NCBI GenBank assembly: GCA_938049325.1
Contig: CALICC010000430.1
Span: 1-6,550 of the forward strand
Origin: an uncultured Ilumatobacter sp.
Lineage (GTDB): Bacteria > Actinomycetota > Acidimicrobiia > Acidimicrobiales > Ilumatobacteraceae
Length of the DNA stretch: 6,550 nucleotides
Direction: 5' to 3'
Below are positions 1 through 6,265 of this stretch, piece after piece. The notes beneath the pieces are model-generated. The model was not told the origin of the DNA. It saw only the letters and a list, made by a program, of their open reading frames with translations, and did no database searches. The position numbers and the translations under genes were made by a program. How positions within the stretch are numbered: the first letter of the stretch is position 1; each line of letters opens with the position of its first letter.

Positions 1-1
1 C

Positions 2-991
2 CGAACACCGCTCAATCCGGTCGTCGGATTCATCGAACTGTTACTCGAGACCGAGCTCGACTCAACACAGCGCGAGTATCTCGAGCAGGCGCACGTCGGC
101 GTCCTCGACATCGGGCGTCACCTCACCTCGCTGACCACTCAGATGCGTGAGCCCGAGCGCGCCGCCGACGGACTGGGAAGCACGACACGTTCGAGCCAGA
201 AGACGGGCGGGCAGCTCGGGCAACGGAACGAACAGTGGAGCCAACACGTCCTCATCGTCGACGACGACCCGGTGAACCGCCAGGTCGCCGAACACATGGT
301 GAAGCGACTCGGCCACCAGGCAGACCTGGCGTGCGACGGTCACGAAGCCGTGGAGGCGGTGACACAACGGGAGTACGACCTCGTGCTGATGGATCTGCAG
401 ATGCCCGGAATGGGCGGCCTCGATGCCATCGACGCCATCCGTACAGCCCTGCCCTGGTATCGCCAGCCCGCGATCTTCGCGGTGACCGCAGGCCCAGCCG
501 CAGGCGACGAACGCCGAGTCGAATCCACCGGGATGGATGGCTTCGTCACCAAGCCGATGCGCCTCCGCGACCTGACCGAGGTGTTCGATCGTGTCGCTCA
601 ATCGCCGCGAGCGTCGCGTGCATGGGCACTCGGACTGCAATCCCCCGGCACAGAGGTCATCGACAAGGGCGCGCTCGGCGACTGGATCGGTTTGCCGGAG
701 ATGACCGAGTCGCTGGTCGAACTGATCGTGCCGGCCCTCTTCTCAGACCTCGGCGACCTGATCGATCGTCTCAATCCGACACAACGCAAGATCGGCCCCG
801 ACCTGCTGGAACCGACGAATGCGCTGCTGGAACGAGCTGAGAGCATCTTTGCGCGACCCCTCACCTACTTCCTCGAGCACCTGGCCGAGGAAGTCGGTCG
901 CTCCGACTGGATGGCGGCCGCCACACTCTTCGAGCCGTTGCGCCGGGAGTACCTCGCACTCGGCGATTGGCTGATGGAGACGCACGTCTGA
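2..991 (+). CDS. Hybrid histidine-kinase-like protein (HisKA-REC-HPt-like), 5' truncated, no ATPase domain visible
   Basis: The reading frame is open from the left edge; 329 residues are visible. Visible residues 1-47 begin RTPLNPVVGFIELLLE and match the part of a HisKA dimerisation domain just after its H-box; the phosphoacceptor His would lie about three residues off the edge. A linker of about 33 residues leads to a receiver domain (roughly 81-200). It has the acidic cluster in VLIVDDDPVNR, phosphoacceptor Asp131 in LVLMDLQMPGMGG (codon 392-394), Thr162 in FAVTAG and Lys184 in FVTKPM, so it looks phosphorylatable. The C-terminal helical stretch (about 218-329) resembles HPt domains, but Asn273 (codon 818-820) sits where the phospho-His belongs, and the following Lys-Gly are Leu-Glu. 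A HATPase_c domain normally sits between HisKA and REC; the linker is far too short for one. The protein may be a phosphorelay intermediate or regulatory partner of another kinase (inference). N-terminal sensor domains are out of view. The ATG at 143 is internal, not the start. Confidence 0.85.
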   Translation, partial: RTPLNPVVGFIELLLETELDSTQREYLEQAHVGVLDIGRHLTSLTTQMREPERAADGLGSTTRSSQKTGGQLGQRNEQWSQHVLIVDDDPVNRQVAEHMVKRLGHQADLACDGHEAVEAVTQREYDLVLMDLQMPGMGGLDAIDAIRTALPWYRQPAIFAVTAGPAAGDERRVESTGMDGFVTKPMRLRDLTEVFDRVAQSPRASRAWALGLQSPGTEVIDKGALGDWIGLPEMTESLVELIVPALFSDLGDLIDRLNPTQRKIGPDLLEPTNALLERAESIFARPLTYFLEHLAEEVGRSDWMAAATLFEPLRREYLALGDWLMETHV

Positions 992-1091
992 TCCGAGCGA
1001 CGACGCTGCTGATCACTCCGGCGCTGCCGTCGTGGGTGCCGTACGTGCTCTCGCTTGTGATCTCGGGCCCGGCGCACATCACACTGGCGCG
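992..1091 (+). other. Short intergenic spacer, no clear signal
   Basis: This 100-bp gap separates the kinase-like gene from the SCO6745-family gene. I see no hairpin followed by a T-tract and no good promoter. A 6-bp inverted pair GATCAC (1011-1016) and GTGATC (1057-1062) is 40 bp apart and could easily be chance. If the downstream gene starts at the GTG at 1032, most of this spacer is coding. Confidence 0.4.
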
Positions 1092-1991
1092 ATGGATCGC
1101 AGCACAGCACCTTCACCTGAACGACGGCTCGGTGGAGCGCTGGAGCCGGTCATCGGACAGATCTACTTCTCCGCCGAAGCGCACGACGCCTACGCTGCGC
1201 TGGGATTCGAGCGCCCAACACAAAGATCGGGCGAGGTTCAACTTCCCGACGGTCCCGCGTACTTCACCAGTCGCGGGTCACTCATGGGCAAGGTCTCCGG
1301 ACAGGTCGTCGCGTCGGCGTTCGCGGTGTTCAATCCGGTCGTGGTGACCGCGTGCGTCGAGCACGGTTGGACTCTGGTCGATGCACCGACGATCTGCGCA
1401 GCTCGCGATCACGGGGCCCTCGCCCAGCTCGAGCGAATCCTCGGCGCAGACCCGACTGGCCGCTCCCGCGTCGAGGAACTGCTCGCGCGAGCAACCGACG
1501 GTCTCGGTGTCGAGGGCCGTCCGCTCGCTGCCGGCGTCTCGGGGCTCGACGAACCCGACCATCCATTGGGGACCATCTGGCGCCGCGGTGACCTGTTGCG
1601 GGAGTACCGCGGCGACAGCCATACCGCTGCCTGGATCACGGCGGGCTTCGATGCCGTCCAGATCGGATTGTTGACCGAGCTCTACTGGGGACTTCCGTCC
1701 CGGAGCTACGCCCGCACGCGCGGGTGGAACGACGATGACTTCGATCGCGCCTCGGACGCGCTGCGCTCGCGTGCGTTGCTCGACGCCGACGGCCAGTTCA
1801 CCACCGCGGGCCGAGATGCCCGCGAACACGTGGAATTCCTGACGGACGCGCAGATGGCGCCTGTCATGGACCGCCTCGGTGACGACGTCGACGAACTGAT
1901 CGCACTCCTCGATCCGTGGGGTGCAGCCATCCGCGCGGCGGGCGGCTATCTCGCCTCCGGCCCGCACGATCTCGCCGCCGAGACTGCCTGA
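1092..1991 (+). CDS. SCO6745 family protein with winged-helix-like C-terminus
   Basis: This 299-residue protein resembles the actinobacterial SCO6745 family, whose function is not established. Features typical of the family are an early segment RRLGGALEPVIGQIYF (residues 11-26), a middle region with the motif LLREYRGDSHTAAW (168-181), and a C-terminal segment GWNDDDFDRASDALRSRALL (211-230) followed by DADGQFTTAGR. That last part reads like the recognition helix and wing of a MarR-type winged helix, so DNA or ligand binding is possible but unproven. I chose the ATG at 1092 because family similarity starts about 10 residues later and family members are usually 280-300 residues. A GTG at 1032 would add 20 residues of low-quality sequence (MGAVRALACDLGPGAHHTGA) and is less likely. 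Neither start has a clear Shine-Dalgarno sequence. The gene lies 100 bp after the kinase-like gene and 50 bp before the transporter, on the same strand. The family call comes from remembered similarity and was not searched. Confidence 0.75.
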   Translation: MDRSTAPSPERRLGGALEPVIGQIYFSAEAHDAYAALGFERPTQRSGEVQLPDGPAYFTSRGSLMGKVSGQVVASAFAVFNPVVVTACVEHGWTLVDAPTICAARDHGALAQLERILGADPTGRSRVEELLARATDGLGVEGRPLAAGVSGLDEPDHPLGTIWRRGDLLREYRGDSHTAAWITAGFDAVQIGLLTELYWGLPSRSYARTRGWNDDDFDRASDALRSRALLDADGQFTTAGRDAREHVEFLTDAQMAPVMDRLGDDVDELIALLDPWGAAIRAAGGYLASGPHDLAAETA

Positions 1992-2029
1992 CACCCACAA
2001 CCGATCGTCGGCGGCGGGACCGTTCGACG

Positions 2030-2035
2030 TAGCCT
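2030..2035 (+). promoter_or_regulatory. Probable -10 element of a leaderless promoter for the MFS gene
   Basis: TAGCCT fits the TANNNT -10 pattern and is followed by exactly six bases (CACGCC) and the GTG start at 2042. Transcription would therefore begin at or next to the start codon. There is no Shine-Dalgarno sequence, which supports a leaderless transcript and supports the GTG start. No convincing -35 hexamer is visible. The TANNNT spacing rule is established for leaderless actinobacterial genes; its use here is inference. Confidence 0.6.
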
Positions 2036-2041
2036 CACGCC

Positions 2042-3277
2042 GTGCCGACGACCTCGCGAGAAGTGCTGCGCATTCGGTCGGTGCGCCTCTACCTCATTTC
2101 GGCCGCATTCGCGGCAGTTGGCCAGAACCTGTTGGTCACCGTCTTGTTCAAGCAGGTGTTCGACATCACGGGCAACGCCCTCGACATCGGATTCATCGGC
2201 CTCGCACAATTCCTCCCGGCACTCTTGCTCGTCTTGGTGAGCGGCTGGGTGGCCGACCGATTCGACCGACGACGGGTCACCACGTTGTTCATGTCTGGAC
2301 GCGGCATCAGCGCGGTCGCGCTCGTCGTGTTCAGCATGAGTGGCTCCACGGCTGTCTTCTGGCTGTTCGCGATCGCTGCGTTCCTCGGCACCGCGGATGC
2401 CATGGTCGCCCCTGCTCGTCGCTCGATCATGCCGTTCCTCACCGACAAGTCGATGTTTCCCCAAGTCGTCGTGGTGTGGACCGGTACGTTCGTCGCCGCT
2501 TCGATCGTCGGGCCGATCGCCGGTGGGTTTCTCTACAGCGTGAGCGCCTCGTGGGCCTACACGGTCGCCGCTGCCTTCCAGTTCACCGCCGCGCTGCCGA
2601 TCCTGCTGATCAAATACCACCGCGAGCCCGAGCGCACCACCGATCGACCGACGTGGTCGAGTGCGGTCGAAGGGCTCCGTTTCGTGCGGCGCACTCCGGT
2701 TGTCTTCGGCACCATCTCGCTCGACCTGTTCGCCGTGCTGTTCGGAGGCGCGATCGCACTGATTCCGGCGGTGGCGAGTGACCGGCTCGGCGTCGGCGAC
2801 ATCGCGTACGGATGGTTGCGCGCTGCGCCCGGCATCGGCGCCGCAGCCATGGCTCTCTGGCTCAGCTTCCACCCGCTCCGCCGCCGGATCGGACCGACCT
2901 TGCTGTGGGTCGTGGCGATCTTTGGAGCCGGCAACATCGTGTTCGGCGTGACCCGGAGCTACGTCGTGGCGTTCATCGCGCTCATCGTCGTGTCGGCGGC
3001 CGACATGGTGTCGATGAACATCCGCGGCGCGCTCGTCCCGCTCGTCACGCCCGACGAACAGCTCGGCCGCGTGAACGCGGTCGAAGGTGTGTTCATCGGC
3101 GCGTCCAACGAACTCGGCGCGTTCGAATCAGGGGTAGCTGCCCGAGCGTTCGGGCTGCCGTGGGCGATCGCAGGCGGTGGCCTCATCACCGTGGCGATCG
3201 CGGCGAGCTTCACGTTCTTGTTCCCGTCGATCCGCAAAATCGACACCTTCGAGGAACTCGAACCCGTCGACACCTAA
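2042..3277 (+). CDS. MFS transporter, MFS_3 / EntS-like exporter family
   Basis: This 411-residue integral membrane protein has about 12 hydrophobic segments in two halves, split by a polar linker at residues 191-218 (KYHREPERTTDRPTW). Between helices 2 and 3 lies the major-facilitator motif A, GWVADRFDRRR (68-78). The late segment SAADMVSMNIRGALVPLVTP (318-337), then GRVNAVEGVFIGASNELGAF and ESG (342-364), is characteristic of the MFS_3 family, which includes the enterobactin exporter EntS. Members are proton-coupled exporters of siderophores, drugs or metabolites in the inner membrane. The substrate cannot be read from sequence, and no siderophore synthesis genes are in view. GTG is chosen as start because the -10 hexamer sits six bases upstream and the polar N-terminus MPTTSREVLRIRSVRLYL precedes helix 1 as expected. 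Length and helices look complete. The gene converges with the acyl-CoA dehydrogenase, and a repeat-bearing spacer separates them. Confidence 0.9.
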   Translation: MPTTSREVLRIRSVRLYLISAAFAAVGQNLLVTVLFKQVFDITGNALDIGFIGLAQFLPALLLVLVSGWVADRFDRRRVTTLFMSGRGISAVALVVFSMSGSTAVFWLFAIAAFLGTADAMVAPARRSIMPFLTDKSMFPQVVVVWTGTFVAASIVGPIAGGFLYSVSASWAYTVAAAFQFTAALPILLIKYHREPERTTDRPTWSSAVEGLRFVRRTPVVFGTISLDLFAVLFGGAIALIPAVASDRLGVGDIAYGWLRAAPGIGAAAMALWLSFHPLRRRIGPTLLWVVAIFGAGNIVFGVTRSYVVAFIALIVVSAADMVSMNIRGALVPLVTPDEQLGRVNAVEGVFIGASNELGAFESGVAARAFGLPWAIAGGGLITVAIAASFTFLFPSIRKIDTFEELEPVDT

Positions 3278-3288
3278 CGCGACGGAGG

Positions 3289-3333
3289 GTTCTGGTCCAC
3301 GTCAGCATCGAAAACCTGCGTGTGGACCAGAAC
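3289..3333. terminator. 12-bp inverted repeat between convergent genes, possible bidirectional terminator
   Basis: GTTCTGGTCCAC (3289-3300) is the exact reverse complement of GTGGACCAGAAC (3322-3333), giving a 12-bp stem with a 21-base loop. It begins 12 bases after the transporter stop codon and lies between two convergent genes, the expected place for a shared terminator. No T-tract follows on either strand, so it is not a canonical intrinsic terminator. Termination is inferred from position only. The right arm is also the first unit of the tandem repeat that follows. Confidence 0.5.
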
Positions 3334-3388
3334 GAGTTGCGGACCAGAACAGGTTGCGGACGCGAACCAGTCGCGACCAGAACGGGTG
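3322..3388. repeat. Four tandem copies of a 17-bp unit, degenerate
   Basis: The units are 3322-3338, 3339-3355, 3356-3372 and 3373-3388, with consensus GCGGACCAGAACNGGTT. The second copy matches it fully. The first differs at two positions and the third at about four. The fourth lacks one base and differs at its last base. The copies abut with no spacer, as in a minisatellite that arose by duplication and then drifted. The array is wholly intergenic, between the transporter and acyl-CoA dehydrogenase stop codons. It overlaps the right arm of the inverted repeat at 3289-3333. Confidence 0.75.
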
Positions 3389-3410
3389 AGGCCCTCAGTG
3401 CCTCCGTGCC

Positions 3411-5207
3411 TCAGAGCAGTTGGTCGGCGCTGAGCGCGAACAGATCGTCGCTCGACGAGAGCACCGCCGGGAGCAGACCGGCAACCGTCGGCAGGATCTG
3501 CTCGCCGAAGAAGCGCGCACTCGTGACCTTCGCGCCGAGGAACTCGGCGGTGAACTCACCTTGGAGATCACCGGAGGCGGCGACCGCACCTTTGGCGAGG
3601 AGTCCGCCGCAGACGGTGGTTGCGAGCATCCGGAGATACGGCGACGACGAGCCGAGCAGCGAGCGCGGATCATTGCCCGCGATGGACCCGAGATGGGTAC
3701 TCGCCTCGCGGCACACGGCGATGGCTTCCGTCAGCCGTTGGCCGAAGCCGGCAAGGCCGTCGATGTCGGAGAGTTGCTTCGCGTAACCCTCGAACTCGTC
3801 GAGCAGGTCGGCGACCACGCCACCGCCGCGCATCGCGAGCTTGCGACCGACGAGGTCGGCGGCCTGGATGCCGTTGGTGCCTTCATAGATCGCCGCGATG
3901 CGCGCATCGCGATAGTGCTGCGCGATCCCGGTTTCTTCGACGTAGCCCATGCCACCGTGAATCTGCAGCGCCATCGAGGTCGTCTCGTTGCAGACGTCGG
4001 TGCACAGTCCCTTCGACAGCGGAATCAGCAGGTCGACGAGTTCGCGCCAGGCGCGCTCTTCATCAGCATCCGACGCTCCGGCCGCACGATCCAGCGCTCC
4101 GGCGTTGGCGAAGATCAATGCCCGCATACCGTCGATCCAGGCGCGCTGTGTCATCAGCAGACGACGAACGTCGGGGTGATCGATGATCGGGCTCGACGTG
4201 CCAGCGGGGGCGCCGATCGCGCGGCCCTGCTGGCGATCTTGCGCGTACTGCAACGACTGCTGAAAGGCTCGCTCCGACAGGCTCAAGCCTTGCAATCCGA
4301 CCGTCAGGCGGGCGGTATTCATCATCGTGAACATGTTGCGCATGCCGTCGTGTTCGTTGCCGACGAGCCATCCGGTCGCGTCTTCGAACGACATCACACA
4401 CGTCGGCGAGCCGTGGATCCCGAGCTTGTGCTCGATGGAGACACAACCCGCGCCGTTGCGTTCGCCGAGCGAACCGTCGTCGTTCAACACGAATTTGGGG
4501 ACGAGGAACATCGAGATGCCCTTCGTGCCGGGAGGCGACCCCGGCGTGCGTGCGAGCACGAGGTGGACGATCTGCTCGGCCAGGTCGTGCTCGCCGTATG
4601 TGATGAAGATCTTCTGCCCGGAGATCTTCCAGGCACCCTCCGGGTCGGCGGGGTCGACCGGCACGGCCTTGGAGGTCACGGCGCCCACGTCAGAACCGGC
4701 ATGCGGCTCGGTGAGGTTCATCGTGCCGCTCCACTCACCAGTCATCATCTTGGCGAGGTAGGTGGCCTTTTGTTCGTCGGATCCGTGCGCGTGGATCGCA
4801 TCGATCGCGCCTTGGCTCAGCATCGGGCACAGGCCGAGCGACATGTTGGCCGAGGTGAACATCTCCTGGACGGCGATCGCTGTGATCCAGGGGAAGTCGG
4901 CGCCGCCGTATTCAGCCTCGAAGGGCATCGCTCCGAATCCGGAGGCGACCCACTTGTCGTACGCGGGCTTGAACGACGGCGGCGTGGTCACCGAGCCGTC
5001 GGGTTGCCATTGGGAACCCACACGGTCGCCCTCGACGTTGGTCGGGGCGATCTCGTCGGCCATCAGCCGTCCCACTTCGGTGAGCACCGCGTCGATGCTC
5101 TCGGCGTCGACGTGGTTGAAGCGATCGGTGGCGAGAATGCTGTCCAGATCGGCTACATGGGTCATCACGAACCGGATGTCATCGAGGGGCGGCGTGTAGT
5201 TACTCAT
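3411..5207 (-). CDS. Acyl-CoA dehydrogenase, long form with extra C-terminal domain (DmdC-like)
   Basis: This 598-residue cytoplasmic flavoenzyme should oxidise an acyl-CoA to the 2,3-enoyl-CoA using FAD. The N-terminus MSNYTPPLDDIRFVMTHVAD (1-20) matches the short N-terminal extension of the roughly 600-residue subfamily that includes DmdC (3-methylmercaptopropionyl-CoA dehydrogenase) and mycobacterial FadE5. Next come the helical N domain, the beta domain with LTEPHAGSDVG (165-175) and ISGQKIFITYGEHDLAEQ (195-212), and the C-terminal helical domain with QIHGGMGYVEETGIAQHYRD (415-434). Glu442 in IYEGTNGIQ (codon 3884-3882) is the expected catalytic base for this subfamily. Residues from about 465 on form the extra C-terminal domain. 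I chose the ATG at 5207 because family similarity begins there and a -10 hexamer lies just upstream. The frame stays open for 56 more codons, to 5375, but that stretch runs into the divergent gene. The substrate is not predictable from sequence: fatty acyl-CoA, branched-chain or sulfur acyl-CoA are all possible. Confidence 0.93.
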   Translation of the reverse strand: MSNYTPPLDDIRFVMTHVADLDSILATDRFNHVDAESIDAVLTEVGRLMADEIAPTNVEGDRVGSQWQPDGSVTTPPSFKPAYDKWVASGFGAMPFEAEYGGADFPWITAIAVQEMFTSANMSLGLCPMLSQGAIDAIHAHGSDEQKATYLAKMMTGEWSGTMNLTEPHAGSDVGAVTSKAVPVDPADPEGAWKISGQKIFITYGEHDLAEQIVHLVLARTPGSPPGTKGISMFLVPKFVLNDDGSLGERNGAGCVSIEHKLGIHGSPTCVMSFEDATGWLVGNEHDGMRNMFTMMNTARLTVGLQGLSLSERAFQQSLQYAQDRQQGRAIGAPAGTSSPIIDHPDVRRLLMTQRAWIDGMRALIFANAGALDRAAGASDADEERAWRELVDLLIPLSKGLCTDVCNETTSMALQIHGGMGYVEETGIAQHYRDARIAAIYEGTNGIQAADLVGRKLAMRGGGVVADLLDEFEGYAKQLSDIDGLAGFGQRLTEAIAVCREASTHLGSIAGNDPRSLLGSSSPYLRMLATTVCGGLLAKGAVAASGDLQGEFTAEFLGAKVTSARFFGEQILPTVAGLLPAVLSSSDDLFALSADQLL

Positions 5208-5214
5208 CGGTAAC

Positions 5215-5220
5215 AAGATA
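5215..5220 (-). promoter_or_regulatory. Probable -10 element of the acyl-CoA dehydrogenase promoter
   Basis: Read on the minus strand, TATCTT is followed by seven bases (GTTACCG) and the ATG at 5207. This places transcription initiation at or one base before the start codon, so the mRNA is probably leaderless. No Shine-Dalgarno sequence is present. No clear -35 is visible upstream. Confidence 0.6.
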
Positions 5221-5307
5221 CGGCGATTTCGACCCAGCGCCCCACGATCAGGCGCGTGAAATCTGCCCGGATGACGCTCTGCCCGATCGACGAGATCACC
5301 CGCGACG

Positions 5308-5313
5308 TAGTCT
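5308..5313 (+). promoter_or_regulatory. Probable -10 element of the HMG-CoA lyase promoter
   Basis: TAGTCT fits TANNNT and is followed by exactly six bases (TGCGAG) and the ATG at 5320, the same spacing as at the transporter gene. It faces away from the acyl-CoA dehydrogenase promoter, about 87 bp away, within the 112-bp divergent spacer. A -35 hexamer is not obvious. A weak inverted pair GCGCC (5237-5241) and GGCGC (5251-5255) lies between the two promoters and is of uncertain meaning. Confidence 0.55.
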
Positions 5314-5319
5314 TGCGAG

Positions 5320-6261
5320 ATGTTGCACGGACCGTTCGACGTACGAACGCCCGTTGCTGATGGAGCCGTGCTCATCCGCGATGTCGGCCCTCGTGACGGG
5401 CTTCAGGCCATCTCCGAAGAGGTGTCGCTCGATCTCAAGATCACCATGACCAACGGGCTCGTCGATGCAGGGGTGCCTCGGGTCGAGGCCGGCTCGTTCG
5501 TGAGTCCGAAGGCGGTGCCACGAATGGCGGACTCGTCCGAAGTGTTTGCCGCGGCGGCCTCTGGCGCAGTCCTCGAAGCGCTGGTCGTCAACGAACGCGG
5601 CGCGCACAGCGCGGTCGAAGCCGGCGCACACGTGCTCGTCGGCGTCATCTCGGTGAGCGAGACCTTCAGCCAGCGCAACGTGCGCATGTCGACCGATCAG
5701 GCCATCGGCGAGCTGTCTCGCATCGTCGCCGTGGCCGACCAAACCGATACGCCCGTCAGCGTCGACGTCTCGGCCGCCTTCGGCTGTGCGTTCGAAGGCC
5801 GCATCGGTGTCGATGCTGTCGCCGAGGTGTCGTCTCGCGTCGCCGACACAGGCGTCTTCGAACTCGTACTCGCCGACACGATCGGCGCCGCCGCACCCAA
5901 CGACGTGATCGACGTCATCAACGCGGTGACGAAACGAATCCACGGGGGCGTGCAACTCGGCCTGCACCTGCACGACACGCGCGGTCTCGCACTCGCCAAC
6001 GCCGCCGCCGGGATCGACGCCGGCGTGCGCCGCTTCGACGCGAGCATCGGTGGCCTCGGTGGTTGTCCGTTCTCACCCGGAGCGACCGGCAACGTCTGCA
6101 CCGAAGACCTCGTCCACTTGATCGAAGCGCTCGGCTTCAGCACCGGCATCGACCTCGATGCGTTGATCGGTGTCGCGCAGCAAGTCGAAGCTCATCTCGG
6201 AACCACGCTGCCGAGCCGCATGCTCCGCGCCGGCCCGCGGTTCACCCGGACGGCCACCTGA
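5320..6261 (+). CDS. Hydroxymethylglutaryl-CoA lyase
   Basis: This 313-residue TIM-barrel enzyme of the HMGL-like family should cleave (S)-3-hydroxy-3-methylglutaryl-CoA to acetyl-CoA and acetoacetate, the last step of leucine breakdown, in the cytoplasm with a divalent metal. The residues expected from the human enzyme are all present: Arg25-Asp26 in DVGPRDGLQ, Glu56 in VEAGSFVSPK, metal-binding His216 and His218 in LHLHDTRG, Cys249 in the signature SIGGLGGCPFSPGATGN (codon 6064-6066), and Asn258. Length is typical for bacterial forms (about 300), with no targeting peptide. The ATG at 5320 is supported by a -10 hexamer six bases upstream. It is divergent from the acyl-CoA dehydrogenase, which suggests a shared acyl-CoA pathway, though that enzyme is not an obvious isovaleryl-CoA dehydrogenase. 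No methylcrotonyl-CoA carboxylase genes are in view. A related lyase acting on another 3-hydroxyacyl-CoA is the main alternative. Confidence 0.9.
   Translation: MLHGPFDVRTPVADGAVLIRDVGPRDGLQAISEEVSLDLKITMTNGLVDAGVPRVEAGSFVSPKAVPRMADSSEVFAAAASGAVLEALVVNERGAHSAVEAGAHVLVGVISVSETFSQRNVRMSTDQAIGELSRIVAVADQTDTPVSVDVSAAFGCAFEGRIGVDAVAEVSSRVADTGVFELVLADTIGAAAPNDVIDVINAVTKRIHGGVQLGLHLHDTRGLALANAAAGIDAGVRRFDASIGGLGGCPFSPGATGNVCTEDLVHLIEALGFSTGIDLDALIGVAQQVEAHLGTTLPSRMLRAGPRFTRTAT
5333..5349. promoter_or_regulatory. 17-bp palindrome just inside the HMG-CoA lyase gene, possible operator
   Basis: CGTTCG, a five-base centre ACGTA, then CGAACG form a perfect inverted repeat with 6-bp arms. It lies 13-29 bases after the proposed transcription and translation start, where a repressor could block transcription. 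It also encodes residues 5-10 of the lyase, so it may be coincidental. The left arm and centre recur upstream of the transporter gene. Confidence 0.25.
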
Positions 6262-6265
6262 TCGC

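Noticed and set aside
1032..1091. Upstream GTG start for the SCO6745-family gene
   Set aside because: It adds 20 residues without family similarity and without a ribosome binding site or -10 at the right distance; the ATG at 1092 fits better, though its own upstream hexamer CACACT is also weak.
1946..2872. 308-codon minus-strand frame opposite the transporter
   Set aside because: The composition (Asp, Arg, Glu, His rich, no domains) is that of a shadow of the transporter's hydrophobic codons.
3388..3413. Small hairpins GAGGC/GCCTC (3388-3404) and TGAGGC/GCCTCA (3387-3413) near the dehydrogenase stop codon
   Set aside because: The stems are only 5-6 bp, are mutually exclusive and are not followed by a T-tract; too weak to call a terminator.
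2812..3786. 324-codon plus-strand frame across the end of the transporter and into the dehydrogenase
   Set aside because: It overlaps two well-supported genes in other frames, is Arg-rich and low-complexity, and crosses the convergent spacer.
3420..5213. 597-codon open frame on the plus strand, antisense to the acyl-CoA dehydrogenase
   Set aside because: Its translation is Arg/His/Gly-rich with no recognisable domain and it mirrors the codon structure of a convincing dehydrogenase gene. Long antisense frames are common in GC-rich DNA.
5237..5255. GCGCC-N9-GGCGC inverted pair between the divergent promoters
   Set aside because: Five-base GC-only arms are expected by chance at this base composition, so an operator cannot be claimed.
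5208..5375. 56-codon N-terminal extension of the acyl-CoA dehydrogenase
   Set aside because: The extra residues have no family similarity, overlap the divergent HMG-CoA lyase gene and span its promoter; the ATG at 5207 has its own -10 hexamer and fits the family's usual start.
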